From positions 620,001-684,000 of the forward strand of contig CANLSR010000001.1 of the NCBI GenBank assembly GCA_947493945.1: 64,000 bases of DNA. The letters run 5' to 3'. The notes beneath the pieces were generated by a model. That model was given only the letters and a program-made list of their open reading frames with translations, searched no databases and was not told the origin of the DNA. Position 1 is the first letter of the stretch. Each line of letters begins with the position of its first letter. The translations under genes were made by a program, and so were the position numbers. Origin of the DNA: an uncultured bacterium. GTDB taxonomy: Bacteria; Bacteroidota; Rhodothermia; Rhodothermales; Rubricoccaceae. This document shows positions 10,401 to 18,721 of the stretch, in pieces.

Positions 10401-11067
10401 CCTCAACGACCGGTGGCAGCAGGACGTCTACGGCCCGTTCACGGCCACGCTCGCCGGGCGCTACCCGCTCAGCCCGTCCGCCCGCGAGGTGCCGATCGCC
10501 GAGTTCGAGGCGTTCTTCCGGCCTGGGTCCGGCGTCCTCGACCGCTACGTGGACGAGGTCCTGAGCCAGGTCGGCGGCGTCGACTCGCCCATCGTCCCGC
10601 GCGCGCTCAAGCTCGCCGTCGCCGACGCGCGCCGGATCCAGACGGGCCTGTTCTCCGGCGACGCGTTGTCGCTCCGCTTCGAGATGCAGCCCGAGGTGCC
10701 CGAGACGACGCCCAGCGCGCCGGCGCCCGGCCAGCTCTACGTCGAGTTTGCCGGCACGTCGCTGAGCTACGGCATGGGCAGCCGCCGCCCCTGGACGCCC
10801 GTCGATTGGCCCAGCGGCGCCCGCTCGACGGTCCGCGTGACGACGCGCCAGGGCACGCTGCCGCCGGTCCAGTTCGAGGGCGACTGGTCCATCTTCCGGG
10901 TGCTCGACCAGGCCCGGGTCGACGCCCGGTCCTCGACCGAGTTCGTCGCGCGGTGGCCGCTGGAGCGCGGCGTCACGGCGCGCGTCAACCTGCGCGCGCG
11001 CAGCGCGGCCAACCCCTTCGCCGACGTCCGGCGGTTCTTCACCTTCCGCCCACCGTCCCGCCTGTAG
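7447..11067 (+). CDS. tssM: TssM (IcmF) inner-membrane ATPase-like scaffold of the T6SS
   Basis: The protein has 1206 residues, the usual TssM length. Two N-terminal transmembrane helices lie at about 12-31 and 40-62. A cytoplasmic NTPase-like domain has Walker A GPPAAGKT (131-138) and Walker B LLDTAGRY (174-181). A third transmembrane helix (about 436-460) leads into a large periplasmic region that ends in the IcmF C-terminal domain. Both nucleotide-binding motifs are intact, unlike in some TssM proteins. Together with TssL and TssJ it forms the trans-envelope complex. It is co-transcribed with tssL and tagF. Confidence 0.95.
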   Translation: MSRITRTLRSPAFWIGLSALLMVALILSVGAWREWTWALRLTGVIVVLIGCVIALAIVAARASRGAKRIEDSMRNQSEHEAAAARPARRAEIQRLQEGLDAAIATIKESKLGRGRRGRSALYALPWYVMIGPPAAGKTVAVVQSGLNFPLGLDRVRGVGGTRDCDWFFSDEAILLDTAGRYTTEPEDDEEWLAFLDMLRKNRPGEPINGAVVGISVADLATMEPEEIESHASNIRRRIDELVRRLGVRFPVYLLFTKADLLSGFVEFFEPLSSDEREGPWGATFPAEGAAAGQARAAFEREFDVLTNALGSTRAARLAKAENPSERRRSFQFPLEFETVRERLGRFVQGVFQPNPYQERPVFRGFYFSSGTQEGSPLDPAAREIAERFDLPTAPPEGFDPELRPRSYFLRGLFRDVVIPDAGLVQRTAKSAIRFRAGWIAATVAGVLLLTLFTVGTASAALRSRAIAEDVEAAARVAGSVTWTGDATADDVARVTALRDQVTRLEQLEENPPAFGWGLYRGSDLIEPAQALYEQKVRAYAGRALLPDLEASMRQAVASNAGGPESPGLGAQSGLYSDLRAYLLMTSDAARLESELERSFLAEHLLGTAEVPRSADADPDSVASMVRRQVTAFVDALSDKRVQPFEGKGMLVAGARRLVYEPPTADRLYDRIREAGGSRYPRVSLAGALGGGGGDFFATNPAVSGFYTREAYRQFVRPAVVRWARSPDRVDWVMGYSAVDLPDTMKDAGRLAGALRDRYFDDYVTAWTRFLKALRLRPAGTDPERAGRFLTVLGDPNDSPIVTALAAVAAQTRLAEDAGAAGDRIGGVAERAAEGAVRRRLGRANRIVGPIDIELPTSVATPVDRAFAGLHALAPDEIGAGGGSSGLLRGLQALAGVGSTLEELTGNDARATQFFAQAAQGKGPVADARQTIESSLSSLDRDVRAALFLAPLRGLGGSLAGSGPNAGLGGAASGGSGAAPAAAQRFLNDRWQQDVYGPFTATLAGRYPLSPSAREVPIAEFEAFFRPGSGVLDRYVDEVLSQVGGVDSPIVPRALKLAVADARRIQTGLFSGDALSLRFEMQPEVPETTPSAPAPGQLYVEFAGTSLSYGMGSRRPWTPVDWPSGARSTVRVTTRQGTLPPVQFEGDWSIFRVLDQARVDARSSTEFVARWPLERGVTARVNLRARSAANPFADVRRFFTFRPPSRL

Positions 11068-11071
11068 GCCC

Positions 11072-11962
11072 GTGCCGCTCGCCCTCCAGCCCGCCGCTTG
11101 CTTTGGAAAGACGCCGCGCCACGGCGACTTCGTGCGCCACCGCCTGGGGCCGTCGCTCCGGGCGTTCGACGAGTGGGCCGGCCGGGCCGTCTACGAAGGG
11201 CGCCGCCGGCCCGGCTTCGACGGCGCCTACGACGCCGGGGCCGTGGTGCGGTTTGTCTGGACGCCGCCGCGCGCCGACGCGCCTCTTGTCGGCGCGTTCT
11301 CCCCGAGCCGCGACCGGAGCGGCCGGCGCTACCCGTTCATCGTCGCCGCCGAGGCGTCGGGCCTGACGGCCACCTCCGACGTGCCCGAGCGGCTGGGGCC
11401 GTTCCTGGACGCCGCCGCCGCGCTGGCGGTGAGCATGGCGCGCGGCGAGCTCGACCACTACGGGTTGGTCGAGGGCCTGGCCGTGGTCGACGCCGCGCCC
11501 AGGGCGACGCCGGGCCGGATGCTCGACCGCCGCCTGAGCGCCTTCGGCGCCGACGTCTGGGGCGACCCCGAAGACGCCCGCAAGGGGGTCCTCTTCCGCA
11601 ACCTCTACGACGTGATGCGGGGGGCCGAGGACGGGCTCCGGTTCCCCCTGGGCGCGACCCCGGCGGCCGACGCCCGCGTGTGGCTCGCGCTGACCGAGCG
11701 GCTGTCCGAGACCTGCCCGTCGACGTTCGCGGTCTACGAGGGCGGCCCGGCCGTGGGATCGCCCAACATGCTGGTCTACACCGGGCCGCCGCACCCCAAC
11801 GCCTTGCTGCACCTGATCCTCCCCGGCACCGACGCCGACGGCGTGGTCGAGCTCGAGACGCCGCGCGGCGCCGCGTCCGGCGCCGCGCCGCTGCCGCCGT
11901 CGCTCCAGGCGCTCGCCGGGAACGGCGACGTAACGCTGGGCGAGGCCCTCGGCCGGCTGTGA
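11072..11962 (+). CDS. tagF: TagF-family T6SS post-translational regulator
   Basis: The protein has 296 residues with a GTG start four bases after tssM. It opens with the TagF signature CFGKTPRHGDFVRHRLGPSL and has ARKGVLFRNLYDV in the middle. In known systems TagF represses T6SS firing by sequestering the Fha protein or other baseplate factors, usually opposed by a PpkA/PppA kinase-phosphatase pair. No kinase or phosphatase is in the window; the only FHA domain is in the fusion protein at 46371-47933, an obvious candidate target. Its stop overlaps the tssA GTG start (GTGA). Confidence 0.88.
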   Translation: MPLALQPAACFGKTPRHGDFVRHRLGPSLRAFDEWAGRAVYEGRRRPGFDGAYDAGAVVRFVWTPPRADAPLVGAFSPSRDRSGRRYPFIVAAEASGLTATSDVPERLGPFLDAAAALAVSMARGELDHYGLVEGLAVVDAAPRATPGRMLDRRLSAFGADVWGDPEDARKGVLFRNLYDVMRGAEDGLRFPLGATPAADARVWLALTERLSETCPSTFAVYEGGPAVGSPNMLVYTGPPHPNALLHLILPGTDADGVVELETPRGAASGAAPLPPSLQALAGNGDVTLGEALGRL

Positions 11963-13566
11963 GCGTGCCCCTGCCCGCGCTCCGCGACCGGCTGGCGGCG
12001 CCCATCGAGGGGCCGGCGCCGACGGGCGCCGACGTGACCTACGAGCCCGTCTTCGAGCGGCTCCGCCAGTCGGTCGACCGCCTGGCGTCGGTCGGCACCG
12101 CAGTGGACCACGAGAGCGTGGCCGGCGACGGTTCGTTCGCGAGCGAGGCCGGTGCCGACCACGCCGACGTGGTCGACGGCGCGCTCGCCGTGCTGACCGA
12201 GCGCGCCAAGGACTTGCGCGCGGCGGCGTACCTCGTGACGTCGCTGGCTCATACCCAGCGCACGCCTGGCCTCGCCGCCGGCATCGAGGCGCTGACGGCG
12301 ATGGCCCAAGCGTACTGGCCCGACCTCCACCCGAGCCGGCCCCGCGCCCGCCGTGCCGCCTTCGAGTTTCTGACCTCGCGGCTCTCGACCACGATCTCGG
12401 GCTGGGACCGCGCCACGGCCGACGAGCGCCAACCGCTGGACGCCGCGCTGGCGGCCCTCTCGGACCTCCAGGTCTTGGTGGCGGCCGAGATGGGCGACGA
12501 CGCGCCGGCTCTGAGCGGCTTGCGCCGCGAGCTCTCGGAACGCCTGCGCCGTATTCCCGCCGAGCCCGCGCCAGAGCCTACGCCCGTCCCGGATCCGCCC
12601 GCCGGAAACGGCGGCGCATCCGCCGACCCGCCCGCTGCGCCGTCGAACGGCGAGGCGGCCTCATCCCCGCGAGCGTCACCGCCGCCGCCCGCGACCTCGG
12701 CGCCGACGGCGGCCGCCAGCCCGTCGGGCGATCCGGTCCGCGCCGTGCTCCAGGCCGCGGCGGCTCTGCGGGAGGCCACGCCGGGATCGGCGCCGGCGGT
12801 CCGGCTGGCCCGTGTGGTCCGGTGGGACGCGCTCGCAGCCCCGCCGCCGGCCACCGACCACGCCACGCGCATCGAGCCGCCCGCGGCGCGCCGCCGCGAC
12901 GCGCTCGTGGCGCTGGCGGACTCCGACCCCGCGACGTTCGTCGAGCAGGCCGAGCAGGCGTTCGCCGCGCCGCCCTTCCACTTCTGGCTCGACCTCCAGC
13001 GCATGACCGACCAGGCCTGCGCCGGGCTCGGCACGCCCTACGCCGACGCGCGCCACGCCCTGCGCGACGAGGCCGCGCGCTTGGTCGACCGCCTCCCGTC
13101 CCTTCTCGACCTCAAGTTCCGCGACGGGACCGCGTTCGCCGACTCGGCGACGCGGGCCTGGGCGCTAGGGCTGCAACCCGCCGCGTCGCCGGCCTCCGCC
13201 AGCGGGGCCGACGAGGACCCCGCCGACGGGTACACCGAGGCGCACGACCTGGCCGTCCAGGGCGATCTCGACGCGGCGCTCGCCGAACTCGGCCGCCCGT
13301 CCCAATCGGGCCGGCGGGCCGAGTTTGTCCACCGGCTCCAGACCGCCGACCTATGCCTCATCGCCGGCCGGGCCGACGTCGCCTACGCCATCACGACGGC
13401 GCTGGACCAGGTCGCGCGCGACCTCCACCTCGACACGTGGGAGCCAGACCTCGCCGCCGACCTCTACGCCGCCCGGGCCCGAGCGGCGGGCCAAACCGAC
13501 CGGCCCGACGAGGCCGCCCGGGCCTCGGCCCAGCTTGCCGCCGTCGCCCCGGCCCGCGCGATCTAG
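11959..13566 (+). CDS. tssA: TssA baseplate/tail-tube assembly cap protein
   Basis: The protein has 535 residues from a GTG that overlaps the tagF stop. The N-terminal ImpA-type domain (about 1-200) includes FERLRQSVDRLASVG and AQAYWPDLHPSRPRARRAAF. A Pro/Ala-rich linker of about 80 residues follows. The C-terminal part (about 310-535) has FHFWLDLQRMTDQACAGLG, as in VasJ-like TssA proteins. TssA primes the baseplate and coordinates tube and sheath polymerisation. A second in-frame GTG lies six bases downstream. About 190 bases separate it from tssB, so tssB may have its own promoter. Confidence 0.9.
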   Translation: MSVPLPALRDRLAAPIEGPAPTGADVTYEPVFERLRQSVDRLASVGTAVDHESVAGDGSFASEAGADHADVVDGALAVLTERAKDLRAAAYLVTSLAHTQRTPGLAAGIEALTAMAQAYWPDLHPSRPRARRAAFEFLTSRLSTTISGWDRATADERQPLDAALAALSDLQVLVAAEMGDDAPALSGLRRELSERLRRIPAEPAPEPTPVPDPPAGNGGASADPPAAPSNGEAASSPRASPPPPATSAPTAAASPSGDPVRAVLQAAAALREATPGSAPAVRLARVVRWDALAAPPPATDHATRIEPPAARRRDALVALADSDPATFVEQAEQAFAAPPFHFWLDLQRMTDQACAGLGTPYADARHALRDEAARLVDRLPSLLDLKFRDGTAFADSATRAWALGLQPAASPASASGADEDPADGYTEAHDLAVQGDLDAALAELGRPSQSGRRAEFVHRLQTADLCLIAGRADVAYAITTALDQVARDLHLDTWEPDLAADLYAARARAAGQTDRPDEAARASAQLAAVAPARAI

Positions 13567-13757
13567 GGCCGCCGTCGCCTTCCTGAGGATTGCCTGATGC
13601 GGAACGCTCGGCGGCGTCCCAAACGCCAGCGGCCGGGTCGGAAACGTGGAAAACGGAAAAGGCTCGATGGAACGCGCGTGCTGAGCGCCCGTTTGTACAG
13701 TATTCTCGCAGAGATCGCTACGCACATCTCCTCCCCGCGCGCCCGACGCCCTCGATC

Positions 13758-14276
13758 ATGGCCGACAGTTTCCAGAAGGAAAAACCGCCCGCCCGTGTCA
13801 ACCTATTCCTGGAAGTCCCTGACGGGGATTCCACCGAGAAAGTCGAGCTCCCTTTTCGGACGCTCGTCCTGGGCGACTTTACTGGCCGGCCGGACGACAC
13901 GCCGCTGGAGGACCGCGAGGTCGTGGACGTCAACGCCGACAACTTCGAGTCGGTGATGAAGTCGATGGACCTGGGCGTGGACGTGATCGTGCCCGACACC
14001 ACCCGGGGCGAGGACAACGACCTCCGGGTCAACCTCAAGATTGAGGGCATGGACTCGTTCCGGCCTGAGGAGATCGCCAAGCAGGTGCCGGAGATCGACC
14101 GATTGGTCGCCGTCCGCAACCTGCTCCAGGACCTGCGCAACCGCGTGGTCTCGATGAGCTCCTTCCGGCGCCAGCTCGAGGCCATCGTCACCGACCCCGC
14201 CCAGCTCGACCAGCTGGTGGCCGAGCTCGGCACGATGGTCGACGGCGACGACGCGTCCGACACGGACAACGCTTAA
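13758..14276 (+). CDS. tssB: TssB (VipA) small contractile-sheath subunit
   Basis: The 172-residue protein has the classic TssB start (PPARVNLFLEVPDG), LPFRTLVLGDFTGRPDD and the C-terminal helix with VRNLLQDLRNRV. With TssC it polymerises into the sheath around the Hcp tube. The ATG at 13758 was chosen because the family start aligns there. The upstream 190 bases contain a locally AT-richer patch (about 13645-13715) that could hold a promoter, but I cannot define one. tssC follows after 13 bases. Confidence 0.96.
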   Translation: MADSFQKEKPPARVNLFLEVPDGDSTEKVELPFRTLVLGDFTGRPDDTPLEDREVVDVNADNFESVMKSMDLGVDVIVPDTTRGEDNDLRVNLKIEGMDSFRPEEIAKQVPEIDRLVAVRNLLQDLRNRVVSMSSFRRQLEAIVTDPAQLDQLVAELGTMVDGDDASDTDNA

Positions 14277-14289
14277 CCCACCGCTCTGA

Positions 14290-15810
14290 ATGGCCACCCC
14301 CCAACAAGACTCCTCCCCCGCCGCGGCCGCCGAAGGCAGCGTGCTCGATGCCATCTTCGAGCGCGTCGACGCCGAGGCGCCGACGGGCAAAGTCCACGTC
14401 GGCGAGTTCTCCGACACCCGCGCCAACGCCGACCGCTCGCGGGGCGAGCTGGTCGCGGCAGGCCTCAAGGTGCTCCTCGACGCCGTCAAGGAGCGCGGCC
14501 AGCAGGTCGACAAGGTTGACAAGGCGCTGCTGGACAGCTTGATCTCCCAGGTCGACCGCAAGATCTCGACCCAGATCGACGCCGTCCTCCACCACCCGGA
14601 CGTCCAGAAGCTGGAGGCGTCGTGGCGCGGCCTCAAGTTCCTGGTGGACCGGACCGACTTCCGCAAGAACGTCCGCATCGAGCTGGTGAACGCGTCCAAG
14701 GAGGCACTCTCGGAGTCGTTCGAGGACGCCCCGGAGCTGACCCAGAGCGCGCTCTACAAGACCGTCTACACCAACGCCTACGACCAGCCGGGCGCCGACC
14801 CGTACAGCGCCATCGTGGGCGCGTTCGACGTCGAGAACTCGGCCCAGGACATGGCGCTCGTGCGCCAGATCTCCCAAGTCGCCGCCTCGGCCCACGCCCC
14901 GTTTATCGGCTCCGCCGGCCCCCAGTTTTTCGGCAAGGAGTCCGCCGAGGACTGGCGGAAGATCCCGGACCTGGCCGCCTTTATGGAGACGACGGACTTT
15001 ACCAAGTGGAACAGCTTCCGCGAGTCCGACGACGCCCGCTACGTGGGGCTCACGTTCCCGCGCTTCGTCCTGCGCCTGCCCTACGGCGCCGACTCGGTCC
15101 CGGCCAAGGGCTTCAACTACGAGGAGGGCGTCAAGGGCGAGGACCACGAGAAGTACCTGTGGGGCAACGCGGCGTTCGCGTTCGCGGCCAACCTGTCGCG
15201 CGCGTTCGCGCGTGACGGCTGGTCTATCCAGATCCGCGGGCCGCAGTCGGGCGGCAAGGTCGAGGACCTGCCGGTCCACCTCTACGACGTGGGCAAGGGG
15301 AAGCAGGCCAAGATCCCGACCGAGGTCCCGATTTCGGAGACGTTGGAGTTCGAGGCGTCCAACCTCGGCTTCATCCCCCTCTCCGTGTATCAGGGCCGTG
15401 ACTATGCGGCGTTCTTTTCGGCCAACTCGGCCCAGCGGCCCAAGGAGTATGACCAGCCGGAGGCGACGGCCAACGCCCGCATCAACAGCCGCCTCCCCTA
15501 CGTCTTCCTCGCCTCCCGGATCGCGCACTACCTCAAGGTGATCCAGCGCGAGAACATCGGCGCGACCAAGGACGCCCAGGCCGTCGAGAACGAGCTCAAC
15601 GCCTGGCTCTCGGGCTTGGTCACCAAGATGCCGAACCCGGCCGCCGACCAGATCGCCAAGTACCCCCTCCGCGCCGGCCAGGTCAAGGTCTACGACGTCG
15701 AAGACAACCCCGGCTTCTACCGCGTCGAGATGACCATCATGCCCCACTTCCAGGTCGAGGGCATGGACATCTCGCTTTCCCTCGTCGGCAAGATGCCGAA
15801 GGCGAGCTAG
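14290..15810 (+). CDS. tssC: TssC (VipB) large contractile-sheath subunit
   Basis: The protein has 506 residues, normal for TssC. Recognisable segments are the HHPDVQKLEASWRGLKFLV block, AHAPFIGSAGPQFFG, ARYVGLTFPRFVLRLPYG, NAAFAFAANLSRAFARDGW and the C-terminal YRVEMTIMPHFQVEGMDI. It forms heterodimers with TssB. It provides the reference for recognising the degenerate paralog at 44968-46374. It is co-transcribed with tssB. Confidence 0.97.
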   Translation: MATPQQDSSPAAAAEGSVLDAIFERVDAEAPTGKVHVGEFSDTRANADRSRGELVAAGLKVLLDAVKERGQQVDKVDKALLDSLISQVDRKISTQIDAVLHHPDVQKLEASWRGLKFLVDRTDFRKNVRIELVNASKEALSESFEDAPELTQSALYKTVYTNAYDQPGADPYSAIVGAFDVENSAQDMALVRQISQVAASAHAPFIGSAGPQFFGKESAEDWRKIPDLAAFMETTDFTKWNSFRESDDARYVGLTFPRFVLRLPYGADSVPAKGFNYEEGVKGEDHEKYLWGNAAFAFAANLSRAFARDGWSIQIRGPQSGGKVEDLPVHLYDVGKGKQAKIPTEVPISETLEFEASNLGFIPLSVYQGRDYAAFFSANSAQRPKEYDQPEATANARINSRLPYVFLASRIAHYLKVIQRENIGATKDAQAVENELNAWLSGLVTKMPNPAADQIAKYPLRAGQVKVYDVEDNPGFYRVEMTIMPHFQVEGMDISLSLVGKMPKAS

Positions 15811-15871
15811 CCGCCGTCCGCTAGATCCGGGTCCCCCGCCCGTTTTTTTCTCACCACCACCCCCTGGTCCT

Positions 15872-16342
15872 ATGCCAGTCCCAGCAGCAATCACCTACTC
15901 CGACGGAATCACCGGATCGAACACGATCGCGGGCCGCGAAGGCACGTCGGAGGTGCTCCAGTTCGAGCACACCCTCCACATCCCCCTCGACCGCCAGCGC
16001 GGCACGGTGAGCGGCAAGCGCGTTCACAGCCCCGTCACGATCGTCAAGGAGATCGACACGGCCTCGCCGCTGCTCTACCAGGCCTGCGCCGAGGGCAAGA
16101 AGCTCGCCGAGCTCCGCGTCGATTGGTACCGGATCAACGAGCAGGGCGTTGAGGAGAAGTACTTCTCGCACACGCTCCGCGACGTCAAGGTCTCCGAGGT
16201 CAAGGCGATCCTGCCGAACACCAAGGACCCCAAGGAGGAGACGCTGACCCACCTTGAGGAGGTCAAGCTCATGTACGAGAAGATCGAGTGGCGCCACGAG
16301 GAGGGCTACGAGTACTCCGACTCGTGGAAGGAGAACGCCTAG
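15872..16342 (+). CDS. hcp: Hcp (TssD) tail-tube protein
   Basis: The protein has 156 residues. The pattern GREGTSEVLQFEHTLHIPLD, GKRVHSPVTIVKEIDTASPLL and VKLMYEKIEWRHEEG is the Hcp hexameric-ring family. It stacks into the inner tube and can carry effectors in its lumen. The 61-base leader has no Shine-Dalgarno sequence; it contains seven consecutive T (15843-15849) after a small GGG/CCC stem and ends in a CTATG start context. That T-run could act as a partial terminator or a translation-enhancing leader. Confidence 0.96.
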   Translation: MPVPAAITYSDGITGSNTIAGREGTSEVLQFEHTLHIPLDRQRGTVSGKRVHSPVTIVKEIDTASPLLYQACAEGKKLAELRVDWYRINEQGVEEKYFSHTLRDVKVSEVKAILPNTKDPKEETLTHLEEVKLMYEKIEWRHEEGYEYSDSWKENA

Positions 16343-16433
16343 GCGTTCCCTCCCGCCTCCAGGCCGTCGGCGCCGCCCCGGGTTCGCTCGGGGCGGCGCT
16401 CGACGTTCCGGCCCTCCCGAAGTCTCGGCCCGC

Positions 16434-16526
16434 CCGCTGGCGGCGGCCGCCAGTGCGGCCGCCAGCGGGCGGGCGCCAGTGCGGCCGCCAGCGGGCGGGC
16501 GCCAGTGCGGCCGCCAGCGGGCGGGC
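16434..16526. repeat. Tandem 26-bp repeat with REP-like cores between hcp and tssE
   Basis: The unit starting GCCAGTGCGGCCGCCAGCGG repeats with a period of exactly 26 bases at 16449, 16475 and 16501. It is preceded by the inverted core CCGCTGGCGG at 16434-16443. Each unit contains CCGCCAGCGG (16459, 16485, 16511), so the array can fold into alternative hairpins in mRNA. Lying between hcp and tssE, it could lower read-through or stabilise the abundant hcp transcript. That role is inference. Confidence 0.85.
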
Positions 16527-16566
16527 GGACCGAGACCGGAGTCCCAGACGGGCTTAGGTTCAAACC

Positions 16567-16983
16567 ATGCAAAGCATCATCGACGTGCTCAACGGCCGTG
16601 ACGACGGCCCCGACGCCATCGTCCAGAGCGTGGTGGACAACCTGGGCCGGCTGCTCAACACGCGGCGCGGCTCGGTGCAGCACCTGGGCGGGTTCGGGCT
16701 CCCCGACCTGACCGAGATCTACCGCGACGTGCCGGAGTCGATCGAGGCGCTGCGCGCGGCGGTCCGCGAGGCCGTCGAGGCGTATGAGCCGCGGCTGAAG
16801 CGCGTCCGCGTGACGCACCACGCGACGGACCCGTACGACATGCAGATCGTGCTGGTGCTCCACGGCGAGCTGCCCGACCGACGCCGCATCGAGCTCCGCA
16901 CCACGTTCTCGTCGGCCGACCACGTCCGCGTCGACCGGCTGGCGGATGGGGACGGCGCCGCCTACGAGGGCCGCCAGCGGTGA
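16567..16983 (+). CDS. tssE: TssE (gp25-like) baseplate wedge protein
   Basis: The protein has 138 residues. GSVQHLGGFGLPDLTEIY matches the start of the gp25/TssE core, followed by AVREAVEAYEPRLKRVRV, in which the EPRL motif is diagnostic. TssE lies at the baseplate and triggers sheath polymerisation. Its stop overlaps the tssF GTG start (GTGA). Confidence 0.93.
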   Translation: MQSIIDVLNGRDDGPDAIVQSVVDNLGRLLNTRRGSVQHLGGFGLPDLTEIYRDVPESIEALRAAVREAVEAYEPRLKRVRVTHHATDPYDMQIVLVLHGELPDRRRIELRTTFSSADHVRVDRLADGDGAAYEGRQR

Positions 16984-18719
16984 GCGCCCGTCGCTACTTC
17001 GACGAGGAGATGCGGTACCTGCAGGAGGCAGGCGCCGCGTTCGCCGAGGCCCACCCCGAGGCCGCGCGCTTTCTGGGCGCCGCCTCCATCACCGACCGCG
17101 ACCCGTACGTCGAGCGGCTGTTCGAGGGGTTCGCGTTCCTAACGGGGCGGATCCGCGAGCGGTTGGACGACGAGTTCCCGCGCGTCACGGAGGGCCTGTT
17201 CGAGCTGCTGTTCCCGCACCTGTTGCGGCCCGTCCCGTCGTGCACCGTGGTCGAGTTTGAGCCGAGGCCGGGGCTGGTGCAAGAGCCCATCGTGCTGCCC
17301 CGCGGGACGCCCGTCCTGTCGGGACCCGTCGGGCCGGAGCAGACGGCCTGCCAGTTCCAGACGACCCAAGATGTCCGGCTGCTGCCGCTCCGGCTGGCGG
17401 CCGCGGCCGTCGAGTGGAGCGGGGCGACGAGCGGGCTCCGGCTGGGCCTCGACGTCGAGCGCGGCGCGGCGTTGGGCGAGGGCGCGCTCAGCCCGCTCCG
17501 GCTGACGTTCCAAGCCGAGGCGCCCGTCGCATCGGCGCTCCACCTCTACTTGACGCGCCACGTGCGGTCGGTGACGCTGATCGCCGACGGCGAGACGGTT
17601 GGTCGCGTCTCGGGCCAGGACGCCGTCCGGGCGGTCGGCTTCGCCGACGACGAGGCGCTCCTGCCCTACGACGCGCGCTCGTTCTCGGGCTTCCGCCTGC
17701 TCCACGAGTACCTGTCGTTCAGGCGCAAGTTCTGGGCCGTCGACGTGCTCGGGCTCGGCGCGTTCGAGCTGCCGGAGCGCGTGCAGCGGCTGGAGATCGT
17801 GGTGGACTGGGACCGGGCGTTCCCCGACGACCGCCGCGTGACGGTCCAGAACGTCCGCCTGCACTGCGCCCCCGCCGTCAACCTGTTCGAGATCGACGCC
17901 GAGCCCATCGCGGCCGACGGGACCACGACCGAGGTGCGCGTCGTGCCGGACGCTCGGCGCCCGCGGTCGATCGAGGCCGTCGACGTGCTGGCAGTCGTCG
18001 GCGTCGAGGACGACACGGGCCGGCGGCACGACTACGTGCCCTTCTACCAGTTTGGCGGCCGGAGCCCTCGGCACTACACGGTGATGCGAGAAACGCGAGC
18101 GCTGGGCGTGTCCGAGCTGTCGCTGTCGCTGGGCGGCGAGGCCAGCGCTGGCGGCGTCGATACGCCCGAGACGCTGTCGTTGCGCCTCCGATGCACCAAC
18201 GGCGACCTGCCCCGCCAGGCGCTGCGCGAGGGCGGCTTGGACCGCCTGGGACCAGGCGTTCCGCAGGTGGCGAAGCCGTCCAACCTGACACGTCCCACGT
18301 CCGCCCTCCGCTCCCCCGCGCTCAGCGACGACGGCTCGGCGTGGTCGCTCATCTCCCACTGGACGCTGGGCCACCAGACCGTCGCGTCGCGCGAGGCGAT
18401 GGTCGAACTGCTCGGCCTCTACGACTGGACCGCCGACGGCGCCAACCGGCGGCGCATCGACGGCATCAAGGCCGTCACCACGAAACCCAAGGAGGTCTTC
18501 CGCCGAGGCGGCGTCGTCCGTGGGACGGCCATCACCATCGACATCGACGGCGCGCACTTTGGGGACGAAGGCGAGATCGCGCTGTTTGGCCTGGTGCTCA
18601 GCGAGTTCCTGTCGCTCTACGCCACACTCAACGCGTTCGTCTCCACCACGCTCGTCGTCCGGCCGACGGAGGAGCGGCTGTCGTGGGCGCCCGAGCGCGG
18701 TCGCCTGCCCGTCGTCTAG
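16980..18719 (+). CDS. tssF: TssF baseplate protein
   Basis: The protein has 579 residues with a GTG start overlapping tssE. The N-terminus has the TssF pattern RRYFDEEMRYLQEAGAAFAE, then RLFEGFAFLTGRIRERLDDE, TEGLFELLFPHLLRPVPS and VVEFEPRPG. The C-terminal half includes FVSTTLVVRPTEERLSWAP. It forms the baseplate wedge with TssE, TssG and TssK. tssG starts two bases after its stop. Confidence 0.95.
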   Translation: MSARRYFDEEMRYLQEAGAAFAEAHPEAARFLGAASITDRDPYVERLFEGFAFLTGRIRERLDDEFPRVTEGLFELLFPHLLRPVPSCTVVEFEPRPGLVQEPIVLPRGTPVLSGPVGPEQTACQFQTTQDVRLLPLRLAAAAVEWSGATSGLRLGLDVERGAALGEGALSPLRLTFQAEAPVASALHLYLTRHVRSVTLIADGETVGRVSGQDAVRAVGFADDEALLPYDARSFSGFRLLHEYLSFRRKFWAVDVLGLGAFELPERVQRLEIVVDWDRAFPDDRRVTVQNVRLHCAPAVNLFEIDAEPIAADGTTTEVRVVPDARRPRSIEAVDVLAVVGVEDDTGRRHDYVPFYQFGGRSPRHYTVMRETRALGVSELSLSLGGEASAGGVDTPETLSLRLRCTNGDLPRQALREGGLDRLGPGVPQVAKPSNLTRPTSALRSPALSDDGSAWSLISHWTLGHQTVASREAMVELLGLYDWTADGANRRRIDGIKAVTTKPKEVFRRGGVVRGTAITIDIDGAHFGDEGEIALFGLVLSEFLSLYATLNAFVSTTLVVRPTEERLSWAPERGRLPVV

Positions 18720-18721
18720 CC

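Noticed and set aside
16449..16526. Short regular repeats as a CRISPR array
   Set aside because: Period 26 with no variable spacers and no cas genes; it is a plain tandem repeat.
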